Source: Aulostomus chinensis
Taxonomy: Eukaryota; Chordata; Actinopteri; Syngnathiformes; Aulostomidae
DNA length: 64,000 nt
Reading direction: 5' to 3'
Assembly: GCA_037954235.1 (NCBI GenBank)
Contig: JBBMOA010000009.1
Span: 24,508,626-24,572,625 of the forward strand
The notes under the pieces were generated by a model. The model made no database searches. It had not been told where the DNA came from and saw nothing but the letters and a program-made list of their open reading frames with translations. This document shows positions 37,601 through 48,300 of this stretch, piece by piece. Made by a program: the position numbers and the translations under genes. Within the stretch, counting starts at the first letter, position 1; each line of letters starts with the position of its first letter.

Positions 37601-39584
37601 TAGAAGTAGAAGTAGCAGAAGTTGAAGAAAAAACTACAGTGGCTGACATTTAAGCTCTTTGTAACAATGAAAGACAACCTTCAAAAGGAGCAGACTGAGA
37701 GTCCAAAGAAGCAAATACTACAGTGGTAAATAGATGAGATACCGCTGAAGCTAATTAGCATTTAGCATCTTTCCCTCCAAAAAAAAACAACATTCCTCAT
37801 TCTTGCTGCAGCTCAAAGTTTTTGTACGTGTTTCTGCATTCAAGACAAATCTTGTGTTGTGTTCTTTTTGTATCAGTGCCTCCTCTCCATGATGTATACC
37901 ATCTCTCAGGACATCTTCTCCGTCATCAACCTCTTCAGCTTCTTCACCTGGCTGTGCGTCGGCATGGCCATCGCCGGCCTGCTCTGGCTGCGCTACACCA
38001 AGCCAGACCTCAGAAGGCCCATTAAGGTAGCGGAGCCGTGTCTGAGAGTGTCTACGTCACCGTGGTGTCGGAGTCGGACAACTTTACTGTCTCTCGTGAC
38101 AGAGATTCGTCTCAGCACACAGGAAGCACCACAGGCTTAAATAGAAGGTGTAAAATTGCAAGAGAGTGCAGATGTAACAAAGTTCATGAATTCGCTGTTT
38201 CATAAAGCATCCAGTATTCACTTATTCATTCATTTATTTTTACAAAAGCCTCATTGTCCCTGAACATACAGTGTTTTCAGAGATGTTTCAGTGAATACAT
38301 GGTTGTTTGTTTCTCTTTCATCAAGGGAACATTACTGTCTTTGAGGCTTTGGTCTTTGAGTGCTTTCGGCCCATTTGCTTTAAAGCACAAGGATCTAGTA
38401 AGGAATAAATTGAATTCTTCTCTTTGTGTCTGAAGCAGAGATGAAGGCAAGTTATGTCCTAAACAGGCAGGAATCCATTTAACTTCATTCGTTTCCAATG
38501 CAGCAATGATACTTCCTCGGACGCTAATGATAGAACCACCCACGTTCCAGTGGAATTAGATTTCATTAACTAGTGGCTGAGTGGTTGCGCTGCTGGTGTG
38601 ATGATAAAAACGGCGAATTCAACTGGATCATTAGCAAGATTGTTTATTTATCATTAGCCAACTGAGTGTTACTGTATCGTGAAATTATAATATTCACTCA
38701 TGTTGATGAAATGTGCAGGTTGGGGTGAATTCCCCCGCAGAAAAAGAAAATGAGTGAGAAGTGAGTTGTTAAGCCTGTATCCTGGCTGCTTCACAGGATT
38801 CAGTAACTCCTCTACTAGAACTGGAATAACTGTGATACAAATACCACAACCAGATACTCCGTATGGCAAAGTTGGATACACAAAATGTTTTTGTCTTTTA
38901 ATTTTATAGCATTTTTACACTATACCATATATTTATACCATTTTTGTAGACCTACAGGCGGTCCTTTGAGCTTCAGAGGATTTGACTGAATTAAAAAAAC
39001 TGAATACTGTTATTTTTATTCGTTTTTTTTTTCTTTTTTGGTAAATGCTTCACAGCTTTGTGACTCACTCACCTGTCGTCTTTTCCCTCTGCAGGTGTGT
39101 CTGTTCATCCCAGTGACGTTCGTTCTGGGCTGCATCTTCATGATCGCCGTGTCCTTCTGGGCGGCGCCGTTCGAGTGTCTGATAGGCAGCAGCATTATTC
39201 TCACAGGCATCCCAGCATACCTTCTGGGCTACAAGTGGAAGAAACCCCATGTGGTTAAGAAGATGCTGGGTGAGGGAGCGATATTTCTGTTTTTTTAACG
39301 TATCCCTGTCTATTTGTTCAGGCGAGGCCGGAGGAGCATTTATTACAGTTTGTTATCAGTATTAGTGGCCATATCTGCGCTGGTTTGTTTATGTAGTCAG
39401 TGCAAAGGAGTCAAACGCAGCTGTTTATTAAAACCTGGCAACGTGATCTGTAGGAGCCTCGCGAAAGAAAACAGACGAGGCTAATGGGTTGAGTCTTCTC
39501 TCCTCAGAAATCTTCACCATGTTCTGTCAGAAGATCTTCATGTCTGTTCCCGAGGAGAAGGAGGAACGTGAGGCGGCGGAGTAA
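30022..39584 (+). CDS. slc7a5: Large neutral amino acid transporter LAT1-type (SLC7A5), complete
   Basis: SLC7A5 is the light chain of the LAT1-4F2hc (SLC3A2) heterodimer. It exchanges leucine, phenylalanine, tryptophan, thyroid hormones and similar substrates across the plasma membrane. Exons: 30022-30097, 30611-31120, 31217-31342, 34627-34732, 34837-34881, 36729-36852, 36929-37032, 37278-37374, 37877-38026, 39095-39269 and 39508-39584. They total 1590 nt and give 529 residues; human LAT1 has 507. The start was chosen because MAEPELKSRSSRESVAKAA precedes a phase-correct donor. Substrate motif GSG is at 81-83, the cysteine expected to disulfide-bond SLC3A2 is C180 (human C164) and the gating Phe is F268 (human F252). 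All three are offset by 16 because of a longer N-terminus. About twelve membrane helices follow the APC fold. KSGGDY, RPSSQY and FGGWNYLNYVTEEMINP are LAT hallmarks. LAT2 (SLC7A8) fits less well. Confidence 0.96.
30170..30193 (+). promoter_or_regulatory. Paired ATF4/CEBP-type response elements (candidate)
   Basis: TGATGCAAC (30170-30178) and TGATGCAAA (30185-30193) match the C/EBP-ATF composite core TGATGCAA twice on the same strand, 15 bp apart, 73 bp inside intron 1. SLC7A5 is a known target of the amino-acid-starvation factor ATF4 in mammals. Binding here is inferred. Confidence 0.5.
30209..30373. repeat. Two (GT)n microsatellites
   Basis: GT runs at about 30209-30257 and 30349-30373 in slc7a5 intron 1, just downstream of the paired TGATGCAA motifs. 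Confidence 0.92.
30611..31120 (+). CDS. slc7a5: slc7a5 exon 2 (TM1 to TM4)
   Basis: Acceptor ...ctccgggtcag, donor CTCA|gtgagt; residues 26-195. Carries IIGSGIFVTPTGV (TM1 unwound substrate motif), ELGTTITKSGGDY, LLIIRPSSQY-like TM3 residues and the extracellular cysteine C180. The open frame extends upstream of the acceptor, so a naive ORF call would start falsely at 30457. Confidence 0.96.
31217..31342 (+). CDS. slc7a5: slc7a5 exon 3
   Basis: Acceptor ...cctcctgtag, donor ACTG|gtgagt. It encodes TSLTFVNCISVRAATKVQD and the next membrane helix LLALIIIILFGFIQIF. Confidence 0.95.
34399..34488. repeat. (CA)n-rich microsatellite
   Basis: About 90 bp of CA with CG interruptions, complementary to the GT tract that follows about 80 bp later. 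Confidence 0.9.
34566..34619. repeat. (GT)n microsatellite at the exon 4 acceptor
   Basis: A GT run at 34566-34598 and a shorter one at 34611-34619, ending seven bases before exon 4. It occupies the place of the polypyrimidine tract. Confidence 0.93.
34627..34732 (+). CDS. slc7a5: slc7a5 exon 4 (gating Phe)
   Basis: Acceptor ...gtgcatgtag, donor TG|gtgagt. It encodes GDVPYLTPEKAFEG... to ALYSGLFAFGGW; F268 corresponds to the human gating Phe. The acceptor lacks a normal pyrimidine tract. Confidence 0.94.
34837..34881 (+). CDS. slc7a5: slc7a5 exon 5 (45-nt)
   Basis: Acceptor ...ctatttttcag, donor AG|gtgact. It encodes NYLNYVTEEMINPE, an invariant LAT motif. Confidence 0.94.
35440..35535 (+). 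mobile_element. Probable non-LTR retroelement 3' tail (Rex/RTE-like)
   Basis: CAATTTCCCGCTAGGGATTA followed by GATTTCTGATTCTGATTCTG matches the 3' end phrase common on fish non-LTR elements, which finish in a TGATTC repeat. No coding part is present. Confidence 0.45.
35999..36388 (+). mobile_element. tRNA-derived SINE with LINE-type tail
   Basis: The head GGGCTGCATGGTGGTGCAGT has an A-box-like TGGTGCAGTGG and a perfect B box GGTTCGAGTCC at about 36055. The body (TTTGCATGTTCTCCCCGTG, GGCTTCCTCCCACAGTCCAA) is the classic fish form. The tail 36257-36388 has a poly-C run and ends GATGGATGGA. It is not a tRNA gene: no cloverleaf closes. Confidence 0.9.
36729..36852 (+). CDS. slc7a5: slc7a5 exon 6
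   Basis: Acceptor ...cctgccgcag, donor GTG|gtgaga. It encodes NLPLSIIISMPIVTVVYVLT and NLAYFTTISPEVM, a membrane helix and loop. Confidence 0.95.
36929..37032 (+). CDS. slc7a5: slc7a5 exon 7
   Basis: Acceptor ...gctcggcag, donor CG|gtgcgt. It encodes SFGEYHLGVMSWLIPVFVGL and SCFGAVNGSLFTSA, matching LAT1 almost residue for residue. Confidence 0.96.
37278..37374 (+). CDS. slc7a5: slc7a5 exon 8
   Basis: Acceptor ...cttcttctag, donor ACA|gtaaga. It encodes RLFYAGAREGQLPAALGLVH and TPVPSLIFT. Confidence 0.95.
37877..38026 (+). CDS. slc7a5: slc7a5 exon 9
   Basis: Acceptor ...tttgtatcag, donor AAG|gtagcg. It encodes CLLSMMYTISQDIFSVINLF and LWLRYTKPDLRRPIK, two helices and the cytoplasmic loop. 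Confidence 0.95.
38027..39094 (+). other. slc7a5 intron 9
   Basis: 1.07 kb of unique, AT-rich sequence. Nothing further is supported. Confidence 0.8.
39095..39269 (+). CDS. slc7a5: slc7a5 exon 10 (last two helices)
   Basis: Acceptor ...ccctctgcag, donor CTGG|gtgagg. It encodes VCLFIPVTFVLGCIFMIAVS and IILTGIPAYLLGYKWKKP. Confidence 0.95.
39508..39584 (+). CDS. slc7a5: slc7a5 exon 11 (C-terminal tail)
   Basis: Acceptor ...tctcctcag. It encodes EIFTMFCQKIFMSVPEEKEE and ends TAA at 39582-39584. The acidic tail resembles that of LAT1. Confidence 0.94.
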
Positions 39585-41255
39585 TTCGGGACATGAGCAA
39601 GATGAAAAAAACAGAGACAATATTTTCTTCTGATGTTTACATTCATTCACTGTTTCCTTGCTATTTGGCTTAGAAAGGAAGAAGGACAAGAAGCTGACCG
39701 TGCAGGTCACTGTGGAACAAAGTGGTATTTATAAAGGTAAAGGAGGGTTTACGCGAATGTATGCACTTGTGTACAAAACACTTATTTTATGAGAAGTATA
39801 AAATGCTGAATCGTTTTCAACTTTTTCCACAGTGTTTATCTGATTACTTCAGCTCTTTTTAAGATTAGGACATGCGTACACAACATATTTCATGTTCCAG
39901 TCTTAAATGTGCTTAATTGTGATTTGATAACTGCATCACTGCTAACAGCATTAGAAGCATACTCTAGTGGCCTAAAACTGATACATTTATGGTTGTGTAG
40001 AAATTCATAGTTGAAAGGGACAAGAAAAACACTTTTTTTTAAACTTTATTTTTTACCATTAACTAACTACCGAACTGAAAATGTTTATGTTAGTTTAATT
40101 CTGGATTATAGGAGACAAAAACTTGAGTTAAAACCTCAGATTAGGTACTGACCAGGCAGAAAGGGTTGAAAGTCAGCAGTAGCACTGATTACCTTACTTA
40201 CATTCTACTAATTTATATGTCAGATAATTAATTTCAACATTTGGGTTTGTAGAGATGTTGAGGTACACAGCACTATCTTAAAGCACAAACGACTGAGATA
40301 AAATAGTGTGTTTCCTGTCGTTACGCCGCTGTGAAGCAGATGATTCTCTTTGTGTTTCCTGTTGAAATCCAACTATTTCAGTGTCGGCTGTCCACGTGAT
40401 GATACAGATGTCATGAAACAACTGTGGGAACCAGCATCTGTGTGTGACGCATTATAAAGACTTGTATTGATGTCATTCTTGTGCTTGTACATAGTAAACT
40501 TCACTGTAGTTGTAGTGTTTTGTATTGCATGTACCTGTGTGCCAGCCGAGTCAGTGCTCATACCCCCTTTATAATTATTATTATTGTTATTAGTCACTAT
40601 CAGACCAAACTGAATGTCACAGTTTGAGTGTTTATTTTTATAGGAAATGTACCTATAAAACGTACCTGTATAGCAGATGTTTTTTCCAGAATTTTTGCAA
40701 ATTATGATGTATGCAAAGTCCACTTAAGATCTAATCTATGATATATCTAAAGTTGGTGCCATCAACCATCGCGAAGTCAGGCTCCTGCCATCGTTGGCTG
40801 ACAGTCGAAGCTTTACACTCAAAACGAGCTGAAATGCACACATGCACAGGAAGAGGGGCGCAAATCTCACCAGGAATGGAGCCAAAGCTTGAAGGGCTTC
40901 TCAAGAATCCTACACTGATTTTTAGGAAACTTATTTTCCTCTTCATGACCTCCGTTTTCTTGAAGAATCCTCGAAGGAGGAATGTAGCGTTTACTGAGCA
41001 AATCAGATAAACTCGAGCGCGTGTCTCAGAAAACACACCGCTTACTACCATAAATTACCTCTACAAACACCCTCACAAAAGCCTGCTGTGTAACGACGAT
41101 GCCTTCACTGGTATTTGACTAAAGACGTGGAGAAAACCACTTCATGGCGTATTTCTATTCTTGTAAATTGAACATACCTCTGTCAGTTATTGTAACTGTT
41201 GTGTGTCAGTGACCATGGCAGGTACATGTAACAATAAAAGTATTTTTGTTCAAAG
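39585..41255 (+). other. slc7a5: slc7a5 3' UTR
   Basis: About 1.65 kb with no credible ORF. AATAAA at 41233-41238, followed by a T/G-rich stretch, is a good terminal polyadenylation signal. Confidence 0.6.
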
Positions 41256-43121
41256 TTTGCTGGGTCGTATTTGTGTTTTGCAGGCTAAATCTCTCAGGGT
41301 TCAAATCTGGCTGCGCATGACCGTGTGGCTGCAGCGGCATTCGACACTGACATCCGGCCTCCACGTCTGCGCTAATGAAGAAGGAGACCTGGTCCAAATG
41401 AGGATCTTTCAAAAGCATGTTTTGGTTCCCCCCCCCCCCCCCCCCCCCAAAATGTGTTATATTATCACAGCCATCGAGTGTGTAGTGATGTGTATGAAAC
41501 GCTTCTGTTCTTTCTTGTTTGTCTTGTCTCGTTTGCTGGCTGTCAGGAAATGCTGCAGCTGATGTCAGCGCTGTCAGGGGAGTTCATATCCGTCTGAGGA
41601 GGAAATGAGAGGGTCTGATGGCAACTGATAGAACCGGTGTCAGAGCTGCTGGAGGCAATATTAGAGATGGGAGATTTGTTGGGCAGAGAGCCAATATCAT
41701 ACAAACGATGTATTTTGATGCCCTCGCCAATAAGAGATGACACCCAACGTCAGTCCACGCAGTTAGCAAAGTTCTGGACTGGTTTTAATTGCAGCTTTGG
41801 GATTCTAATATCAATGCATGTCTGCGGGGTTTTTTTGCTGTTTTGAAACACTGAAAATAGTCCTGGAGTTGTCAAAAGAGTTAGTCAAGGTAGAAAAAAA
41901 AACATTCGCACGTTCAACATAATCTCAAGCACTTGTACCGTTCAAAACGTTGATTAAATCCGCAGGGAATACTGCGTTTGAGTCAGTAGTCAAAAAAACT
42001 CCTGTAGTACACTGACAGACCCTCTAGAACTGAGTTCTCATCATGCATGCTAGTGACACATAAACAGATACAAATATTCAAATTTCCGCCGATTAAAACT
42101 TTTAATTTAAATCACCCCATTTTTAACATATTTTACTATAAGTTGCTTTTAAAAAAAACCAAAAACCTTATAAATCAAACCTGTTTCTGAATAACATTTG
42201 ATTCTAAATGATCTAATTAAGATGTTTTAATGCCTAAATATACTTCATGATGGTTGCTAACACATAGTACTAAATACATCGCAGCGAATCCTGTTTTGTA
42301 ACTTTCAGTATTTCAAATGTAATTTAGCTGTTTATACCTAATATCAATTTCCTTTTTCTGTTGGGGGTGAAATAATCTTGATTTTGAAATGAAAGACTAA
42401 CGTACAAAGAAATTTGATTGTAAAAATCTTTGAGCAAATGATTTTATTTCAACCCAAATCATGTAATGTTCAGTCGTGTTACAATTTCAAGGCTCAGCAA
42501 CGGACAAAAAAAAGACGAATAATCACAAAATCATCAAAATTCACACCGGTAAAACTACATTCATAATAACAATCACGATACCAATCAAAGTATTGCATGT
42601 GTACTCAAATATGTACAATTACTGTCTTACTAAACACTTGTAGTTTTGGCAGACTTACCAGCAGTACCAGATGAGACCAGCAGATGGGGGTAGAGGAGCG
42701 CCAGCAGAGGAAGGAACTGAAATCCAATTTCCTCGGCTGCCGTCGAACGTTATTAACAGCCTGGGCAGCGTTTCTGTATCGACAGATCAGTTAAACATCT
42801 GTTTTTAAAGCCGTGTACAGTGAGAACTCCCCCGGTTCCTCCCACCTGCCAATAAATACATGTGATTTATCCAATGTACAGGGTTTTTTTTTTTTTTTTT
42901 GACTGAGGGCAATATTCCCGTTTCACACATGCTCAAGGGCACGTCGGTGAAGGTAATGAGGACCAGGACGAGCACCTTTGACGCCCTTGAAACAAATCAG
43001 CGCTACACTTCACCTACAGTCTAATTTATTGGAGGGACACTTGGTGATTTTTTTTAAACCCCCTTTGCATTTTTGTACAATATGGTGAGATATATGAATA
43101 GACTCGAGGGGGCACTGCATC

Positions 43122-43169
<48 letters not shown>

Positions 43170-43640
43170 GGAGGAGGGAGAGAGGGATGAGAGAATCCAT
43201 TTCTATTCTACCTTTAATCCAACTGTGAAATGCAAAAGTAAAAAGCAGCCTGTTCCCCCCCTTCTTCTTCTTCTTCTTCTTCTTCTTCTTCTTCTTCTTC
43301 TCAGGTAGTTCTCTGAAAGGCTGCTGCATTAACTCTTTCATCGTCACGCCTTCACACAAAAAAAAAACCTAAAACAAAACAAAACACAAAAAAATGGCCT
43401 ATGGGCAGAAATGCTGCTTGATAAAGAATATTGATTTTTGTCGATTATGTGGGAAAAAAAAGAGAGAAAGGAAAGTGAAAGTGGGAGGGGGGGGGCAGCC
43501 CAGACCCTTCCTCACTTGATGATTCATCATCAAAGATCATAAAATTGCAGGGCTAAAGCAGAGTTGTGGTTGTTCTTTTTAAACACACGAAACAGAAACC
43601 GCAGCAAACGGGGAAACAAATAAAGAGAGACATGCATTTG
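41256..43640. other. Spacer between convergent slc7a5 and tox2
   Basis: Includes a poly-C run (41430-41448), (GA)n at 43125-43167 and (CTT)n at 43261-43301. No gene is supported. Confidence 0.6.
43125..43301. repeat. (GA)n and (CTT)n microsatellites
   Basis: GA run at 43125-43167 and CTT run at 43261-43301. An (AAT)n tract follows at 43779-43804. Confidence 0.92.
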
Positions 43641-45312
43641 TCCACTTTAAACATTTTATTACAGACAAAAGAAAACAAAAGAAGTATTTGTGACACCAAA
43701 TGAAACTAATGCTGGTGCAGCTGTATTGCACCAACAACTTCTGAAAAATATTTATTATTCTAATAATCATGTTGTTTGAATAATAATAATAATAATAATA
43801 ATAATGCACCCTGATGAAAATAAGCCAAAATGTTACTTCATATTATTCATAAATAGATGTGAAACCTGCAACCAAATTAAATAGAATGACCATATTGTAA
43901 AACTGATATTCAACAAAACAAAATGGGTTCTCTCATTACTGGCTTTACAAATTAAAGAAGTACATTTGGCAGGTTTATACACAAAATTAAAATATCTACC
44001 CCCACCCCCCCCCGTGTCTGTTCCTCCTTAAATCCTGCTACAGTGAAAAACAAAATATCTTTTTTTTTCTTCACAAAAAATGATAAAGATGAGTTCAACA
44101 CAATTCTAAAACACCTAATAAAACTAGTCAAAAACTTTAAAACCCACTGTTTTTTTTTCTTTAGTAACATTTCACATTTAGCAACTTTTTTTTTTTTTTT
44201 AAATTCACCTGTACAAGTGGTGTCAGGACTAAGGGGAGGTGGGCGGGGTTACAAGTGGGTGGGGGGCGGTCCCTACTGACCCAAGAGGAGGAGGAGCAAA
44301 GAGGAGGAGTTTCAATCTTTGACCTCTACAGTTCCGTAACGTCCTGAGGCCACGTGAAGAGAGGAACGCTTCCTGTCAGATTCCCGCCAGCGAAGGAACC
44401 GCGAGCGCAAGTGAAGCGTCTTTCTCTCTCGTGTTTGGCGAGACCAGCGAATACAGTTTCAACACAAGTTTTAGTGTGTGTATTCCCTCACTGAATCCGC
44501 CTGCACAGAAATCACATAATCAAACGAAAATAATGTTAAAATAAAAGAAAGCAAGGGACTGCAGCTAAATACACACATACGAGGGATCCATTTTTGGTGA
44601 TATTTACAATCACTCTGTGAGAAATAAAGGAAAGTCCGTTACTAGGGGCAAAGATGATTTACAAATGTCTTCTGTGACTATCTTCATTAAATTGTTGCTT
44701 TGTTTGCACTCAGTCTGGGTGGTTCAGTCCGTCCTGATGTACAACCCCCCCCCCACCCCCTCTGCTGAGGTGACTATATTAGCATTTCTACCCCAGACCC
44801 CCCCTACTCTTAGAGCATTTCATCTCCCCGAAGAGGGCAGTCCATGGTAAACACAGAGTAATGGAGAGAAGAGAAAGCATCTTTAAAAAAAATTCAAAAC
44901 AAAATGAGAAGACATTTTTTTTCCTTTTTTTTTTTTTTTTCCGGTCTTCATTTCCAGTATGTTGGCATGAGCTTAAAGCTCGCTGCCCCCGCAAAAAAAA
45001 AAAAAGAAAAAAGAAAAAAAAGAAAAAAGAAAAAAACAACAACAACAACAACAACAAAAAAAACCCAGGAAAGTTCACTGATAAAGAAAGAGAGAGAGAG
45101 AAAAAAAAAAAAAGCAAGAGAAGTGCCTCGGGCTTCTGGCTGATCTAAGTGCTTGGCAAATAGGTGAAAGTTACTGTAGCAGTCTTTGGGATTTTCAAAA
45201 TCCGCCAGAAAAAGAAACAAAACAAAATGGAGAAGAAGCAGATATACTGATGACGTTTTTTTTTTTATGTTGGAAATCTCCCTGGAGTCTGACATTTGGA
45301 GGTCTTTCAGCT
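43641..45312 (-). other. Probable tox2 3' UTR
   Basis: TTTATT at 43655-43660 gives a minus-strand AATAAA, placing a possible transcript end near 43640. The interval holds A- and T-homopolymers and a (CAA)n tract (45037-45055) but no credible ORF. Confidence 0.45.
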
Positions 45313-45352
45313 TCAAGTGAGGTAGAGAGGCTTGTCCCGAGCTCCCATGCCA
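45313..45352 (-). CDS. tox2: tox2 terminal coding exon (40 nt)
   Basis: Acceptor ...cttcctccgcag on the minus strand. It encodes SGMGARDKPLYLT and TGA. RDKxLYLT is the shared C-terminus of TOX and TOX2. It is shorter than any single-ORF cutoff and is found only by splicing. Confidence 0.85.
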
Positions 45353-48300
45353 CTGCGGAGGAAGAAGAATTATTGTGCGGATTAATTTTAACTGTGTATT
45401 TCTCTTTATCCAGTATTTCACCAGGAAAACCCCAGTGAGAGAAAACTGTTTCAAGGAAAACCTGGCTAAGAAAGTAGCTATAAAAAAAAGAAAAAGAAAA
45501 AAAAAGTGTTAACAAACAACAGACATCAATCAGCATTTAGAAAAATAGCAAATTCAAAATTGGCAGATCAGTTGCTACTTGAAATGCCAAACGTAGACTC
45601 TGTTCTTGAGTTATCTCTACTGACATGGAGGAGACATCTCCGTGCCCTCCACAACTACAACGATGTGACACCGAGAAGAGAACGTTTTAGCGAAGACTTC
45701 AAAGAGCGTCAAACGTGATTTGACCCCGGCGTGATCCCGTTTGACATAAAGATGAATCAGCTCTAAAAACAGGAGACACCGACTTCCAGCTCGTCTGCCT
45801 CTCGGAATAGCAACGGCAAGCTTTCAGGTGGGAGACAAAACAAGGTTCATCTTGCACCTGCTTGACTAGCTTGATTTGATAAGCCAATGCGTGCTAGCTG
45901 AGCCAAACACAGCCAGCCTTAATTGGATGTTGCAAATTTTCCCAACCTGGTAAAAGCATTGTTCTCCTGTTGCGTTACTCGTCTCAGTTTCAAGGAGATG
46001 CGGTACTTTAACAGGAGTTGATGATCGGGAAGTGAAGTGGTGTAGAACTGTGCAACAACTACTCACCATTCTCACCAATCAAACGTACTGCTTCCAAAAG
46101 ATGTATTTAAAATGTCTTTTGTGACCTTACTTGTTTATCCATTACACAAAATTTACTTTTAACAAGTCGCAATCTCGAGGGTGTGGAAGTGGAATATTGA
46201 TATTCTCCTGGGAGGGTTTGATTGTTGCCCTCGCCACAGAGGTGATGTCTGCTTGCCGGCAGGACCACCACAAAAACCGGGACAAGGAAGAGGCCTTTGG
46301 GTTCTATTGCGACTGCTACGATAAGCTCACCTGCAATGGTTTGGTCCACAGTCCCTGTTGCAGTACTCGCTATCCCATTCGGGGTTCTGGCCGTGCACAT
46401 GGTTAGGGGCCCCTGGAGACTGTGAGCCCCCGACACTGTTCTGATAATCAGCCTGAATATGGGAAAAGCCCTGCAGACCAAAGGCAAGGAAGGAGGAGAC
46501 ACGGTTACATGGTTCTTGTGTTGCCGGGCCACACAACTGCCGGAGAGGCTGCAAATATTTCTGTTACAGCTAAACGACATACATCAGTGCATTCTGTAAA
46601 AGGTAATTAAACCAGAGAGTTCAGCAGATTGTATGTTTGTTTTAATAAGAGTCAGACCCACCTGTTGGCTGAGAGGAGGGGAGTGCAGAGGCGCCTGGAG
46701 CCCCATTTGGTGTGAGATGATTGGCTGCGACTGCTGCATGCGGATTGGCTGGTTGAGCAGGGAGCTCTGGTGCAGGGAGAGCTGGGCATGGGGGTGCAGA
46801 GGTGGGCTGATCTGGAAGGGAGCAGGGGGAGAGGCACTCATGCTGGGTGGCAGCATCTGCGATTGGCTGAGGGTCGGGGCCAGGGTGTGGCGGGGCGGCC
46901 CGGCGTAGCTCTGGAGGTCCGACAGGGGGAAGGAACCCGAAGGGCCCAGGTAGGGTGAGGAGGGCTGGGGGGGCACGCTGTACAGGGGCTGTTTTGGGGG
47001 AAGCAGGTGGGAGGGCTGGCTTGTCTGCTGGGCACTTTTTGGTTCAGGGTCATTATATGTCTGTAGAAGAAAACAAATCAGAAATGAAAAATAAATGTGT
47101 TGTCATAATTACATATCATTTCATAACCTCTCATTTTAACAGCTGCATTCATTACAACCAACAATTTTGTTCTGTCATTTCATTATCAACAGATTCTTAT
47201 TAAATGGGAAGTAAAAGAAGTCGCTGTTCGCAGATTTCCACGGTTCGTTTCCTTCTTCACTACAGGCAGGACCAGATTTTCCCTAAAACCAGAGTATATG
47301 TGATTTATTCTTTTTTTTTCTTGACTGAGACTGTGTTTACTCTAAATCTTGGAGGTGGCTATCGTGGATACACGGACGTATTATTAAATATATATGAGAT
47401 TGACAGGTTTTATGGTTGATTTAGTCTGAATGGTCTCCAGCTGCTTCACCACACAGCCGTCCTGCACAGTTCCAACAGGGCAGTTGACACTCGCGATCTT
47501 TCAGCTGCGAATCTCTTTTTTCTCCTCTTATTGATGCCCACTGTGTAATGAAAGTGCAGATATTTAATTTCCAGTCCATCCTTGATCTGACAGCTTTCAC
47601 TATTTATTGTACACACTCGCACGCACACCTAGACCCGCTAACTGATGGGGAAACGGGGTCGAGGTTGTTGCAGCGGGAGGGGGAGGAAACTAACGCCCAC
47701 AACACACTAAACTCCCCGCAAACTTGACCTTTCTCATTCTAGACAGTATGGCTCTGATCAGGTGCTTCGACGACAGAGTACCGCACCTCCACCTCCGCCC
47801 TGCCCCGCCCCCTCCAGGCTCGTATGATGAGCTGTCAGATTGCTCATCTTCAACCATCAGTGTTGATTAGAAGGTAATGGAGCCCATTTGTATGAATAGA
47901 TCTGGGGCCGAGGTAATGATCAATAGACACCTTGACAGATAGATGGGAAAAGCAGAGGGTCTAACACGCACACACACACACACGCAGGACCCTGCAGGCA
48001 GAGAAACGAGGCTGTTTGCTTGCCGAACAAATGGAATGACAAAAGGAATCTTCCTCGCACTACATTGTGTGTTGTTAATACAAGGCGGCACTAAACAATG
48101 CGATCCTCAGCCCTCCTCCTTGCTTTGCTTTATTCCAATGCTACAACGCCAGTGCACTCAAGACGCCATCATTCACCGGGCAAACAAGGAAAAAAAGAAA
48201 ACAAAATATGTCATAGATCTGAATTTGCAGGAAGGTATCAAGGCAGGAAACATCTGCACAGCCACTGATTGCTTGGATGAAACAGGGGTCTGTTATTATT

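Noticed and set aside
46327..46554. TOX2 ending ...NHCR at the stop at 46327
   Set aside because: A perfect donor overlaps that stop, and a downstream exon supplies the conserved RDKPLYLT ending. The short end would need intron retention.
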